A DNA stretch of 64,000 nucleotides from Comamonas terrae (GCF_001544075.1 NZ_BCNT01000003.1:1-64000); one strand, 5' to 3'. Counted from the first letter of the stretch, positions 53,350-62,900 are shown. Numbers and translations: made by a program. The notes: generated from the letters alone by a model not told the origin.

Positions 53350-54579
53350 ATGACCAAGACAGCCACACCTCCCATGTCCATGGCACAGATTCTTCTGTGC
53401 GGCGGCGCCATCGTCACCCTGTCCATGGGCATACGCCACGGCTTCGGCCTGTGGCTGCAGCCCATCACCCAGCAGATGGGCTGGACGCGCGAGAGCTTTT
53501 CGCTGGCCATCGCGGTGCAGAACATCTCCTGGGGCATTCTGGGCATTTTCGTGGGCATGCTGGCCGACCGGCTCGGCGCCTTCAAGGTGCTGATCGGCGG
53601 CGCCGTGCTGTACGCGCTCGGCCTGGTCGGCATGGCCTTGTCGCCCACCACGCTGGTGTTCACGCTGACGGCCGGCGTGCTCATCGGCGCAGCCCAGGCC
53701 GGCACCACCTATGCCGTGATCTATGGCGTGCTGGGCCGCCAGATTCCGCTGGCGCGGCGCAGCTGGGCCATGGGCGTCACGGCGGCGGCGGGCTCGTTCG
53801 GGCAGTTCTTCATGGTGCCCGTGGAAGGCGCGCTGATCTCCTGGCTCAACTGGTCCAACGCGCTGCTGGTGCTGGCGCTGCTCGCGCTGCTGATCGTCCT
53901 GCTGGCCTTCGGACTGCGCGAGCCGGGCTTCGGCTCGGGCGCCGCCCTGCAGCGCGAGCAGACCGTGGCCCAGGCCCTCCGGGAGGCCTGGAGCACGCCC
54001 AGCTTCGTGCTGCTGACGGCCGGCTACTTCGTCTGCGGCTTCCAGGTCATGTTCATCGGCGTGCACATGCCCAGCTACCTCAAGGACTTCGGCATGGCGC
54101 CGCAGGTGGCCAGCTATTCGCTGGCCCTGGTGGGCCTGTTCAACATCTTCGGCACCTACCTGGCCGGCAACCTGGGGCAAAAGCTCCCCAAGCGCTATCT
54201 GCTGTCGGGCATCTACAGCCTGCGCTCGCTGGTGACGGTGCTGTTCCTGCTGGCCCCGCTGTCGCCCTGGTCGGTCTACATCTTCTCGGCGACCATGGGC
54301 TTTCTGTGGCTGTCCACCGTACCGCTGACCAATGCCACCATCGCCCAGCTCTTCGGCGTGCAGCACCTGTCCATGCTGGGCGGCTTCGTGTTCTTCAGCC
54401 ACCAGATCGGCAGCTTCCTCGGCGTGTGGCTGGGCGGCTATCTGTACGACCTGAGCGGCAACTACGACATGGTCTGGTATCTGTCGATTGCCCTGGGCAT
54501 TTTTGCGGCCCTGGTCAACCTGCCCGTGCGCGAGGCAGCCGTTGTGCGCAGCAACGCCGCCCCGGCCCAGACGGCCTGA
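53350..54579 (+). CDS. MFS transporter
   Basis: A 12-helix major facilitator of 409 aa of the monocarboxylate/OFA-like kind, with GMLADRLGAFKVLIGG as the loop 2-3 motif and a second half-copy. The substrate is unknown. The start at 53350 follows a short leader. It is followed four bases later by a 43-codon ORF. Confidence 0.86.
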   Translation: MTKTATPPMSMAQILLCGGAIVTLSMGIRHGFGLWLQPITQQMGWTRESFSLAIAVQNISWGILGIFVGMLADRLGAFKVLIGGAVLYALGLVGMALSPTTLVFTLTAGVLIGAAQAGTTYAVIYGVLGRQIPLARRSWAMGVTAAAGSFGQFFMVPVEGALISWLNWSNALLVLALLALLIVLLAFGLREPGFGSGAALQREQTVAQALREAWSTPSFVLLTAGYFVCGFQVMFIGVHMPSYLKDFGMAPQVASYSLALVGLFNIFGTYLAGNLGQKLPKRYLLSGIYSLRSLVTVLFLLAPLSPWSVYIFSATMGFLWLSTVPLTNATIAQLFGVQHLSMLGGFVFFSHQIGSFLGVWLGGYLYDLSGNYDMVWYLSIALGIFAALVNLPVREAAVVRSNAAPAQTA

Positions 54580-54583
54580 GGCC

Positions 54584-54715
54584 ATGCAGCTCAAGCCCTG
54601 GCAACGCATTTCCATCTGGACCGCCGTGCTGGCGGTGCTGCTGGCCGTGTTTGCCCTGTACCTGCAGCCGGAATTCATGGTCACACTGGCTGACCATGTC
54701 TGGGCCTGCTTCTAA
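54584..54715 (+). CDS. Small membrane peptide downstream of the MFS gene
   Basis: A 43-aa ORF begins four bases after the MFS stop. It has a hydrophobic stretch of about 20 residues (ISIWTAVLAVLLAVFALYL) flanked by basic N-terminal residues and ends HVWACF. Placement suggests translational coupling to the transporter. It could be a small partner of the MFS protein or a spurious ORF; the coding impression is fair because the hydrophobic segment is coherent. Confidence 0.55.
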   Translation: MQLKPWQRISIWTAVLAVLLAVFALYLQPEFMVTLADHVWACF

Positions 54716-54757
54716 GCCCTGGAGCATCCGGCCCAGGCGGCACGGCCGGGAGTTTCC

Positions 54758-55570
54758 ATGCCCCGTATCGTCATCACCGGTGCCTCCGATGGCATTGGCG
54801 CAGAAATGGCGCGCCAGCTGGCGCACACCCATGAAGACCGGCTGCAGCTGACGCTGGCCGCGCGCCACCAGTCCAGGCTCGAAGACGTGGCCGCGCAATG
54901 CCGGTTGCAGGGCGCGCAGGTGCTGGTGCTGCCCACCGATGTGGCCGAGCAGGCCCAGTGCCGCACGCTGATTGCCGGCGCCGTGCAGCAGTTCGGCGGG
55001 CTCGACGCCTTGGTCAACAATGCCGGCGTCTCGGCCCATGCGCTGTTCGAGGAAGTCAGCGCGCAGGATCTGGGCTGGTACGAGCGGCTGATGCACATCA
55101 ATTTCTGGGGCAGCGTCTGGTGCACGCATGCCGCACTGCCGCACCTCAAGGCCGGCAAGGGCCGCATCGTGGCCGTCGCCTCGCTGGCAGGCCTGGTCGG
55201 CGTACCGGGGCGCACGGCCTACAGCGCCAGCAAATTTGCCATGGCCGGCTTCTTCGAAGCCCTGCGCACGGAACTCAAGCCTGCCGGCGTGAGCGTGACC
55301 ACGGCCTATCCAGGCGTGGTGGACACGCGCATCCGCTACCACGGCTATAACGCCAGGGGCGAGCCCGCCGGGGTCAGCGGCCTCAAGGAGGACGGCGCCA
55401 TGAGCGTGCACGAATGCGCCAGGCTCATACTTGCCGGCATGGACCGCCGCCAGCGCGAAGTCGTGATGACGGGCAAGGGCAAGCTGGGCCGCTTCATGAA
55501 GCTGATCGCGCCCGGCCTGGTGGAAGACATGGCGCTGGCCGCGCTCAAGGACGACGTGAAGCCGCATTGA
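54758..55570 (+). CDS. Short-chain dehydrogenase/reductase
   Basis: A 270-aa classical SDR. The NAD(P) glycine motif TGASDGIG is at 7-14, NNAG at 87-90, catalytic Ser142, Tyr155 and Lys159 (YSASK). GGGAG precedes the start. The substrate is unknown; the family is mainly oxidoreductases of alcohols and ketones. The next gene starts about 107 bp later and probably has its own promoter. Confidence 0.9.
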   Translation: MPRIVITGASDGIGAEMARQLAHTHEDRLQLTLAARHQSRLEDVAAQCRLQGAQVLVLPTDVAEQAQCRTLIAGAVQQFGGLDALVNNAGVSAHALFEEVSAQDLGWYERLMHINFWGSVWCTHAALPHLKAGKGRIVAVASLAGLVGVPGRTAYSASKFAMAGFFEALRTELKPAGVSVTTAYPGVVDTRIRYHGYNARGEPAGVSGLKEDGAMSVHECARLILAGMDRRQREVVMTGKGKLGRFMKLIAPGLVEDMALAALKDDVKPH

Positions 55571-55677
55571 GGCATCGCCCCCTGGTGCCCCGCAACGCCG
55601 GTAGCGAAGGTCTGGATACCGGCCTACACGGCCGGCCCGAAGAGCACAGCCGGCGCGCTGCTATAGTTTTCGGCAAG

Positions 55678-56262
55678 ATGACCTGCCCCCAGACCGCAGA
55701 GGCGCACAGGCTGCCTCCTTCCCATGGCGCCCAAGCGCCTTCCGCATGGATTGCCCGCTTCGCCCATCTGGTGCGCCCTGGCGGAACCGTGCTGGACATT
55801 GCCTGCGGCCTTGGCCGCCACATGCGCCTGTTCCATGCACAAAAACATGCCGTCACCGGCATAGACAAGGCGCCGGATGCTATCGAAGCCGCAGCCAGCA
55901 TGGGCGAAGCCATCCAGGCCGATATCGAAAGCCATCCCTGGCCGTTGGCCGGACGCAGTTTCGACGGCGTGGTCGTGACCAATTACCTCTGGCGCCCGCT
56001 GTGGCTGCAGATCCTGGCCAGCGTCCGGCCCGGCGGCGTGCTGCTCTATGAAACCTTTGCCCAGGGCAACGAGGCCTATGGCAAGCCCTCGCGCCCCGAC
56101 TTCCTGCTTGCGCCCGGCGAGCTGCTGCAGGTCTGCGCGGGCTGGAACATCGCGGCCTACGAGCACGGCCTGCTGCGCGGTCCCGAGCGCGTGGTGCAGC
56201 GCATCGCCGCCATCCGGCCCGATGGCGCAGCGCCTTGCGTGCCCGCCCCGCTGCAAGGCTGA
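55678..56262 (+). CDS. SAM-dependent methyltransferase
   Basis: A 194-aa class I methyltransferase. Motif I is VLDIACGLGRHMRLF, preceded by FAHLVRPGGTV; motif III-like RPGGVLLYETF is present. It resembles tellurite-resistance/TehB-like methyltransferases in this motif order, but no specific substrate is claimed. A TATAGT -10 (55662-55667) stands close before the ATG. Confidence 0.8.
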   Translation: MTCPQTAEAHRLPPSHGAQAPSAWIARFAHLVRPGGTVLDIACGLGRHMRLFHAQKHAVTGIDKAPDAIEAAASMGEAIQADIESHPWPLAGRSFDGVVVTNYLWRPLWLQILASVRPGGVLLYETFAQGNEAYGKPSRPDFLLAPGELLQVCAGWNIAAYEHGLLRGPERVVQRIAAIRPDGAAPCVPAPLQG

Positions 56263-56327
56263 AGCCGCCGGGCCCTGCCCTGCGCCTTCTCGCATCCCTC
56301 TGTCTTCCGCCTCCACGGATACGCTCC

Positions 56328-58466
56328 ATGCCGAACTACGCCCTGCTGCTCGCCCACGACGAACATCCCGGCCCGACCACCGAGTGGCCTGCCGAGCCCG
56401 GCGGTCCCTGCGACGGCTGGGCCGAGTGGTTCAGCACCACGCCCCTGCTGTTCAGTTTTCTCATGGGCGACGCCCGCCACCTGCCCGAACCCGTGCCCTG
56501 CAGCGCCTACCAGGACAATGAAAGCCTGGCCAGCCTGGCGGCCCCCATGGATCAGGTCAAGGCGCGCTGGCAATGGCTCAAGGCGCAGATGGAGCCGCTG
56601 CCCGCCCACTGGCCGGACTCGGTCAGGAAAAACTGGCAGCAGATCGACACCATCATCAGCCAAAGCCGGCGCCACTGGCTGCTGCTGGACTGCGCGACCT
56701 TGATTCCGCACGAGCTGGACTCGTCCGAGTACGCGGCAGATCTCCAGACCCTGCGCGAACGCTGCCTGCAATGGGACTGCGGCGCGGACGGCCTGCCCGA
56801 AGCGCTGCAGGTTTTGGAGCAGCATCCGCAGCTCCACTTTGGGTGGTGGAGCCACTCGGTGCTTGCCCGCACCGAAGTGATAGAGCGGGACAACGACGAC
56901 GACTGGCCTGCCTGGCTCAAGGACAACTATGTGGAGCGCTACCACAGCGCCTGGGACGAAGGCACCGATGCCTATTGCGTGATGCCCCTGAAGCATCCTC
57001 GCACAGGCGAGAAACTGCCCGGCGAAAACGAGCGCGGCAACTGGCCTGTGGGTCTGGTCACGCCCTATGGCCGCTGGCTGGTCAAGCCTGTCGAAGGCGC
57101 TTGCGGTGCCTACACATCAGGCGGCCACATCAATGTCCGCTACCCTGAAGCCAGGGAAGGCGAAGGCGAGAAATCCGGCATCAAGGACTTGAACGGCAAC
57201 TGGCTGGTACCGCCATCCGCGGGCTACCTCAATGCCTATGCCATCACGCCGCGGGTCATGGCCTGCCAATCGGCACTGGGCCAGGGCGAAGACCTGCGCA
57301 GCCTGCCGGGCCTGGAGCTGTTGCACGAGGGCGTCTACAACATCCTCCACAACGAGGAGCAGGACGCCTTCATCCGCGCGCTCGCCGGCCCGCAGGAGGC
57401 GCCGCGCATGCTGCTGCTGGACCTCCACGGCAAGCCCGTCTTCGACAGCAGCCGCTACGAGCACGTGAGCGACTTCAACGCCAAGACCGGCCTGGCCGTG
57501 GCCCGCATCCGCGTGCCCTGCACCGACGACAACGGAGAGGGCAGCTGCCGCATCCATGAAGGCGTGGTCCACATCAGCGGCAAGGAAATCATTCCCTGCG
57601 AATACGAGCTGATCGAGCGCGGCTTCTCGGACTCTCCGCCCAGGGTGCTGCCCGGCGGCAAGCTGCTGGCCTTCACCCACCAGGGCCAGCCCCGCGTCTA
57701 CAGCACCCGGGGCAAACTGCTGGCCGCACCCGACATCTGGTGCCCGCCGCTGCACCGCGACCTCAGGAAGAACGAACTGCTGTGCTTCATGGGCGAAGGC
57801 GACGAGGCCGAAATGGGCATGTTCTCCATCAAGGACTTCGACTTCGTGCGCACGGGCGAGACCTGGCAGGACTACCGCGCTGCCCTGAAGGGCATGTTCA
57901 GAGGCCTGGACGGCCAGGCCGTGGAAACCCGCAGCATGACCCGCAAGGAACTGCTGGAGGCCGAGGACCATGACTGGATGCAGGACCTGGCCCGCATGCT
58001 GTGCCTGGACAACGCGGACGAGGCCGCCGAGCTGTTGCAGCAGTGGCGCGACTGCGTGGCCGACCCCGATCCTGCCGAACTGGGCTGGGATGAGAATGCG
58101 GAGGAATTCGACCCCGAGCTGATGCAGATCAGCGGCGACGAGAACGCGCTCACGCTGTACTGGGTGCACCTGCTGGCCGTTGCCACGCAATTCGCGCGCT
58201 TCGACTGGAAGGATGCCGACGGCATGGCCGACACCCGCTGGCTGCCCGGCACCGACGACTGGCACTGGGACACGCCGGCCGACGGCATGGAAGCGGGCCT
58301 GGAGCACATGGCCGAACACCTGGCCGCGCGCGGCCTGGCCCTGGTCAGGCTGGCCACCGATGACGACAGCCTGCGCATCACCGTGGTGCGCGCAGGCGAC
58401 GCCGAGGCCTTCATCGAGCGCCTGGCCCAGGCCGGCATCCGTGCCTGGAGCCATGCCTGCGCCTGA
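56328..58466 (+). CDS. Large unknown protein with WG-like repeats (712 aa)
   Basis: I do not recognise a named function. Residues 1-260 are helical and acidic with many Trp. From about 260 to 540 there are several repeats of the WG type: DLNGNWLVPPSAGYL, LLDLHGKPVFDSSRYEHVSD, RIHEGVVHISGKEIIPCEYEL and YSTRGKLLAAPDIW. The C-terminal part (about 570-712) is acidic and Trp-rich. There is no signal peptide or transmembrane segment. The start at 56328 is the first consistent ATG. WG-repeat proteins often sit near effectors or immunity-like systems, but no toxin gene is seen here. Confidence 0.75.
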   Translation: MPNYALLLAHDEHPGPTTEWPAEPGGPCDGWAEWFSTTPLLFSFLMGDARHLPEPVPCSAYQDNESLASLAAPMDQVKARWQWLKAQMEPLPAHWPDSVRKNWQQIDTIISQSRRHWLLLDCATLIPHELDSSEYAADLQTLRERCLQWDCGADGLPEALQVLEQHPQLHFGWWSHSVLARTEVIERDNDDDWPAWLKDNYVERYHSAWDEGTDAYCVMPLKHPRTGEKLPGENERGNWPVGLVTPYGRWLVKPVEGACGAYTSGGHINVRYPEAREGEGEKSGIKDLNGNWLVPPSAGYLNAYAITPRVMACQSALGQGEDLRSLPGLELLHEGVYNILHNEEQDAFIRALAGPQEAPRMLLLDLHGKPVFDSSRYEHVSDFNAKTGLAVARIRVPCTDDNGEGSCRIHEGVVHISGKEIIPCEYELIERGFSDSPPRVLPGGKLLAFTHQGQPRVYSTRGKLLAAPDIWCPPLHRDLRKNELLCFMGEGDEAEMGMFSIKDFDFVRTGETWQDYRAALKGMFRGLDGQAVETRSMTRKELLEAEDHDWMQDLARMLCLDNADEAAELLQQWRDCVADPDPAELGWDENAEEFDPELMQISGDENALTLYWVHLLAVATQFARFDWKDADGMADTRWLPGTDDWHWDTPADGMEAGLEHMAEHLAARGLALVRLATDDDSLRITVVRAGDAEAFIERLAQAGIRAWSHACA

Positions 58467-58653
58467 CGAACGTCGTCTTCCACATCACAACAATATGACG
58501 CAATAACATTTAGAATTCATACATATCGTCATTTATTAACAACATATCGGCGAAAAATCATATTTGCTCTCAGCATGCACCGGCAAACCACACAAGCCGG
58601 TGCAAGCCTGTTTGTAGAATGGCTTTTTCCTGTTTCAGCCTCAGATTGCGGAC
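58467..58653 (+). promoter_or_regulatory. AT-rich spacer and hairpin upstream of dapA
   Basis: Positions 58485-58570 are strikingly AT-rich within a GC-rich chromosome. A perfect inverted repeat GCACCGGC (58577-58584) and GCCGGTGC (58596-58603) follows, then TAGAAT (58615-58620), a possible -10. The hairpin may be an operator or part of the dapA leader. Confidence 0.4.
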
Positions 58654-59550
58654 ATGACATCTTCCTCCGTCGCCCTCACTGGCAGCATTGTTGCCCTCAT
58701 CACGCCCATGCACGAGGACGGTAGCGTCGACTACCCGAGTCTGCGCAAACTGATCGACTGGCACGTTGCCGAGGGCACCGACTGCATCGGCGTGGTGGGC
58801 ACCACCGGCGAATCGCCCACGGTCAACGTGGAAGAGCACTGCGAGATCATCCGCGTGGCGGTGGAGCAGGCTGCCGGCCGCGTCTCCATCATGGCCGGAT
58901 GCGGCGCCAACAGCACGCACGAAGCCATCGAGCTGGCCCGCTACGCCAAGAAAGTCGGCGCCGACAGCCAGCTGCAGGTTGTGCCCTACTACAACAAGCC
59001 CACGCAGGAAGGCCAGTACCAGCACTTCAAGGCCATTGCCGAAGCCACCGGCGATCTGCCCGTGGTCCTGTACAACGTGCCCGGCCGTTCCGTGGCGGAC
59101 ATGCAGCACGACACTGTGCTGCGCCTGGCCCGGGTTCCCGGCATCGTGGGCATCAAGGAGGCCACGGGCAACATCGAGCGCGCGCAGTGGCTGATCCGCG
59201 AAGTTCCCGAGGGTTTCGGCGTCTACTCGGGCGACGACCCGACCGCCGTGGCCCTGATGCTGTGCGGCGGCCACGGCAACATCAGCGTGACAGCCAACGT
59301 GGCGCCGCGGCTGATGAGCGAGCTGTGCAAGGCGGCACTGGCCGGCGACGTCAAGCGCGCCATGGAAATCCAGTTCAGGCTCATGCCGGTGCACAAGAGC
59401 CTGTTCGTCGAAGCCAATCCCATTCCCGTGAAGTGGGCAGCGGCGCGCATGGGCCTCAGTGGCCCTACCATGCGCCTGCCCATGACGCCCTTGAGCCAAA
59501 ATCTTGAGCCTGTCGTTGAGGGTGCTCTACGCGAAGCCGGGCTGCTGTAA
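58654..59550 (+). CDS. dapA: 4-hydroxy-tetrahydrodipicolinate synthase
   Basis: Condenses pyruvate and aspartate semialdehyde in lysine/diaminopimelate synthesis. The 298-aa TIM barrel has GTTGESPTV, Tyr140 in LYNVPGR and the Schiff-base Lys168 in [11 protein letters not shown]. bamC follows directly, a common dapA-bamC order. lysC is distant in the same window. Confidence 0.97.
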   Translation: MTSSSVALTGSIVALITPMHEDGSVDYPSLRKLIDWHVAEGTDCIGVVGTTGESPTVNVEEHCEIIRVAVEQAAGRVSIMAGCGANSTHEAIELARYAKKVGADSQLQVVPYYNKPTQEGQYQHFKAIAEATGDLPVVLYNVPGRSVADMQHDTVLRLARVPGIVGIKEATGNIERAQWLIREVPEGFGVYSGDDPTAVALMLCGGHGNISVTANVAPRLMSELCKAALAGDVKRAMEIQFRLMPVHKSLFVEANPIPVKWAAARMGLSGPTMRLPMTPLSQNLEPVVEGALREAGLL

Positions 59551-59613
59551 TCAGCTTGAGATAAGCTAGCGGCTTTTCGCTCACTGCATGAACGCTACCC
59601 AAGGACAATCCGC

Positions 59614-60732
59614 GTGAAACAACACACTGCACGTTTAGGCCTGCTCAGCATCGCCCTGGGCCTTTCGGCTTGTACGACGACGTTTCAAGAAACCAAGATC
59701 GACTACAAGAGCGCTGGCAAGTCGCAGACTCCCAGCCTGGAAGTGCCACCGGACCTGACCCAGCTGTCCCAGGACTCCCGCTACACCGTCCCCGGCGGTG
59801 TGGTTTCCGCAGCAGCCATGCAGGCCAATGCCCAGGCCGCCAAGCCCACCAGCAGCAACACGGCCACCAATGCCATTGGCGATGTCCGCATCCAGCGCGA
59901 CGGCAACCAGCACTGGCTGGTGGTCAGCCGGCCTGCCGACAAGCTATGGGAGCCCGTGCGCGATTTCTGGCTGGAAAACGGCTTCATCTTCGTGAGCGAA
60001 GATCGCCAGCTGGGCATCCTGGAGACGGACTGGGCCGAAAACCGCGCCAAGCTGCCGCAGGACATCATCCGCAAGACCCTGGGCAAGGTGTTCGACTCCC
60101 TGTACTCCACCAGCGAGCGCGACAAGTTCCGCACCCGCCTGGAGCGCGAATCCGACGGCACGACCCATATCTATGTGACCCACCGCGGCATGGAGGAGGT
60201 CTACACCAGCAGCCAGAAGGACAACACCATCTGGCAGCCCCGGGCGCGCGATCCCGAGCTGGAAACAGAATTCCTGCGCCGCATGATGGTCAAGCTCGGC
60301 GTGAGCGAAGAGCAGGCAGCTGCCGTGGCCAAGGCCGACCGTGCTGCTGCCGTGACGGCCGTCAACGGCGGCGTGCGCATGGATACGGTCAACGGCCAGC
60401 CCGTGCTGCAGATCGACGAAGACTTCGACCGCGCCTGGCGCCGCGTGGGCGTGGCTCTGGACCGCACCGGATTCACCGTGGAAGACCGCGACCGCAGCCG
60501 CGGCATCTACTTCGTGCGCTACGTGGATCCCAACGCCAAGGTCGAAGCCAAGGGTTTCTTCAGCAAGATCTTCAGCCGCGGTGCCGAAGCTGCGGCTCCG
60601 GTCAAGTACCAGGTGCAGGTCAAGGGCGAAGGCAGCAAGTCCAGCGTCACGGTGCTCAACACGCAAGGCCAGCCCGAGACATCGGCCAATGCCCAGCGCA
60701 TCATCCGCGTGATCACCGACGACCTCAAGTAA
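59614..60732 (+). CDS. bamC: Outer-membrane assembly lipoprotein BamC (NlpB)
   Basis: Lipoprotein partner of the BAM complex that inserts outer-membrane proteins. The start is a GTG at 59614 after AAGGACAATC. The lipobox LSAC puts the lipidated Cys at 20. The two helix-grip domains match NlpB (residues about 85-230 and 250-370). It is the standard neighbour of dapA. A strong terminator follows. Confidence 0.92.
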   Translation: MKQHTARLGLLSIALGLSACTTTFQETKIDYKSAGKSQTPSLEVPPDLTQLSQDSRYTVPGGVVSAAAMQANAQAAKPTSSNTATNAIGDVRIQRDGNQHWLVVSRPADKLWEPVRDFWLENGFIFVSEDRQLGILETDWAENRAKLPQDIIRKTLGKVFDSLYSTSERDKFRTRLERESDGTTHIYVTHRGMEEVYTSSQKDNTIWQPRARDPELETEFLRRMMVKLGVSEEQAAAVAKADRAAAVTAVNGGVRMDTVNGQPVLQIDEDFDRAWRRVGVALDRTGFTVEDRDRSRGIYFVRYVDPNAKVEAKGFFSKIFSRGAEAAAPVKYQVQVKGEGSKSSVTVLNTQGQPETSANAQRIIRVITDDLK

Positions 60733-60756
60733 GCGGCCCGCATCGCTTCATAGAGC

Positions 60757-60786
60757 AAAGCCACCTGCCTGCGCAGGTGGCTTTTT
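60757..60786 (+). terminator. bamC terminator
   Basis: AAAGCCACCTGC and GCAGGTGGCTTTTT form a 12-bp stem with loop CTGC, 25 bp after the bamC stop. Confidence 0.9.
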
Positions 60787-60925
60787 GCTTTCCCGATCCA
60801 GGTTGCGAAAGCCGGCACCGGCACGCAACGTCACGTCCTTGAAACCTGAAACACAGACCCATTCCAGTCCGCAGCGCCGTCAATTGCCATGACGCAAGCC
60901 CCTGCGATGAAGAGCCGCCAAAAAC

Positions 60926-60955
60926 AAAAAACCGCACCAGGGTGCGGTTTTTTTT
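60926..60955 (-). terminator. Terminator after the Ala/Pro-rich lipoprotein gene
   Basis: The arms AAACCGCACC and GGTGCGGTTT give a hairpin with T tract on the minus strand, 31 bp past the lipoprotein stop. Confidence 0.8.
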
Positions 60956-60985
60956 GCTGGGCCTGAGCCCGCTGCAAGCAATGGA

Positions 60986-61258
60986 TTACTTGGCGGTAGC
61001 TTGGCCGGCAGCGGCGTCAGCGTTGGCCTTGGCAGCGTCGGCATCAGCAGCGGGGGCAGCGGGAGTTTCGGCAGCGGGAGCGGCAGGTGCTTCGGCAGCG
61101 GGAGCGGCAGGAGCTTCGGCAGCAGGAGCGGCGGGAGCAGCAGGTGCGGGAGCTTCAGCAGCAGGTGCGGGTGCGGGAGCAGGTGCTTCTTCCTTCTTGC
61201 CGCAAGCGGCCAGAGCTGCAGCAGCGATCACGGTAGCCAGAATGAGAGAGTTCTTCAT
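60986..61258 (-). CDS. Small Ala/Pro-rich lipoprotein
   Basis: A 90-aa lipoprotein: signal sequence with lipobox LAAC and Cys19, then GKKEEAP and a run of APAAE/APAAP repeats to residue 70, ending ADADAAKANADAAAGQATAK. GAGGAAATTG precedes the ATG at 61258. The low-complexity extended chain resembles a flexible periplasmic spacer or wall-spanning linker. Function is unknown. Its GC-rich repeats could slip and change length. Confidence 0.78.
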   Translation of the reverse strand: MKNSLILATVIAAAALAACGKKEEAPAPAPAPAAEAPAPAAPAAPAAEAPAAPAAEAPAAPAAETPAAPAADADAAKANADAAAGQATAK

Positions 61259-61631
61259 CACAATTTCCTCAAGTAGGTTCAGCAGACAGTATTTGCATCG
61301 CCATTACGGTCAGCCTGTTGCAGCTATTGATCGCTTTGGCAGATCACGTCAAACAGTAAATTCGACTCGGAACGCATTATAGGGAAGTTTTGTCAATGCT
61401 GACTAATACTGACAGCATCTGAACAATTCCGCACAAATCGGTCCTGCTCCGATTCACCGGGACAGGCGGGGCCTGTCTTGGGTAACACTGTGAACCACAA
61501 ATAGTTTTCTGTCAATTTACTGACGGACAGTACGCAATTCTTTACACAATCTTTGCGTACTCCAGCATGTCAGCAAAAATCATGACGCCAGCGGATATGC
61601 GAACTTAGCATTCGCGCCCGCTTGATGTCTG
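61259..61631 (-). other. Lipoprotein-roxA intergenic region
   Basis: 373 bp without a gene, moderately AT-rich, with several short CTGACAG/CTGTCAG-type words. The word GACAGCATCTG occurs at about 61411 and again at the roxA 3' end (about 61637). The lipoprotein promoter must lie here, but no good -35/-10 pair is evident. Confidence 0.5.
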
Positions 61632-62762
61632 TCAGACAGCATCTGCTGAGCGCACCCAGCCGGCATCGAACCACGATGACAGCAGCTCCAGGGCATCGTC
61701 GCTGGCCCGCGCCAGATCGGTGCGCGAAAGACGGCGCGTGTCGGCCAGCTTGCGCATCAGCGTGGCATCCCTGCCTGCGGCCAGGTAGCTCTCGCCATTG
61801 ATAAAGATGTGTTTGGCGTCATACATCATGCGCGTGCGGCGGTCGAGCACCACGCTTTCGAACATGCCGTTTTCCTCGCCATGCTCGAACCAGACATTGG
61901 ATTTGGGTTCTGTCAGGTATTCGCCCAGCGCACGCTCCAGCGCCAGCGGCTCGGCCAGCGCACGCTCCAGCGCAGACCGCGCGAAATCGTGCAGGGCCCG
62001 GGGGATCTCGCCGGGCGTTTCCACGGCGGGCTGGTCCGCATCGCGATAGACCACGGGGGCTTCCGGTTCATCGGGCTCGTCGGACAGGCGCAGCAGCAGC
62101 TCGCGCGCCAGCTCTTCGCGGGCCGGCGAGCGAAAGCCGATGGAGTAGGTCATGCACTCGCCTTCGGCCACGCCGTCGTGCGCCCACTTGGGCGGCAGAT
62201 ACAGCATGTCGCCAGGTTCGAGCACGAACTCTTCTTCGGGCTCGAAGTGCGAAAGTATCTTGAGCGGGACATCGGGCTGCAGCGACAGATCCTTTTGCCT
62301 GCCGATGCGCCAGCGGCGCTTGCCGTGGGTCTGCAGCAGGAAAACGTCGTAGCTGTCGAAGTGCGGGCCGACACCGCCCTGGTCGGTGGCGAAGCTGATC
62401 ATCAGGTCGTCCAGGCGCGCTTCGGGGACGAAGCGGAACTGCTGCAGCAGCTGGTGGACTTTGTCGTCGTGCAGGTCCACGCCCTGCACCAGCACCGTCC
62501 AGCCCGGCGTGTCCAGCGAAGGCAGGCCGCGGCGCGACAGCGGGCCGTGCTTCATCCTCCAGCTGCCGTCGTCCTGGTGCTGGATCAGGCGCGATTCCAC
62601 GCCGTCCTCGCCGGCCATGGCCAGCAGCCTGGCGCGTGGTATCAGGGGTTTCATGCCCGGGATGGCCTGGCGCACCAGCAGCGGTTTTTTGTGCCAGTGG
62701 CGGCGCATGAATTGGGAAGCTGTCAGCCCGCCCAGCAGGGGCAGCGGTTGGTTGATGTCCAT
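61632..62762 (-). CDS. roxA: Ribosomal oxygenase, cupin/JmjC type (L16 arginine hydroxylase-like)
   Basis: A 2-oxoglutarate/Fe(II) oxygenase of 376 aa, similar in length to E. coli YcfD/RoxA (373), which hydroxylates an arginine of ribosomal protein L16. The iron triad is His134-x-Asp136 (GPHFDSYD) and His195 (PPKWAHDG). The C-terminal dimerisation and winged-helix part follows. The ATG at 62762 (MDINQPL) is preferred over longer readings. Confidence 0.88.
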   Translation of the reverse strand: MDINQPLPLLGGLTASQFMRRHWHKKPLLVRQAIPGMKPLIPRARLLAMAGEDGVESRLIQHQDDGSWRMKHGPLSRRGLPSLDTPGWTVLVQGVDLHDDKVHQLLQQFRFVPEARLDDLMISFATDQGGVGPHFDSYDVFLLQTHGKRRWRIGRQKDLSLQPDVPLKILSHFEPEEEFVLEPGDMLYLPPKWAHDGVAEGECMTYSIGFRSPAREELARELLLRLSDEPDEPEAPVVYRDADQPAVETPGEIPRALHDFARSALERALAEPLALERALGEYLTEPKSNVWFEHGEENGMFESVVLDRRTRMMYDAKHIFINGESYLAAGRDATLMRKLADTRRLSRTDLARASDDALELLSSWFDAGWVRSADAV

Positions 62763-62900
62763 GGGAAAGGCAGTCCGCTCGTCAAGAGCAATAAAAAGCG
62801 ATGGGGCGCATTGTCCTATGAGTGCCCGCGCCCGGCAGCGGCGGCGGGCAAGGCCAGGTGGCAAGGCCAGGTGGCAACGCCAGCCAGCCGCTTTCATTTC

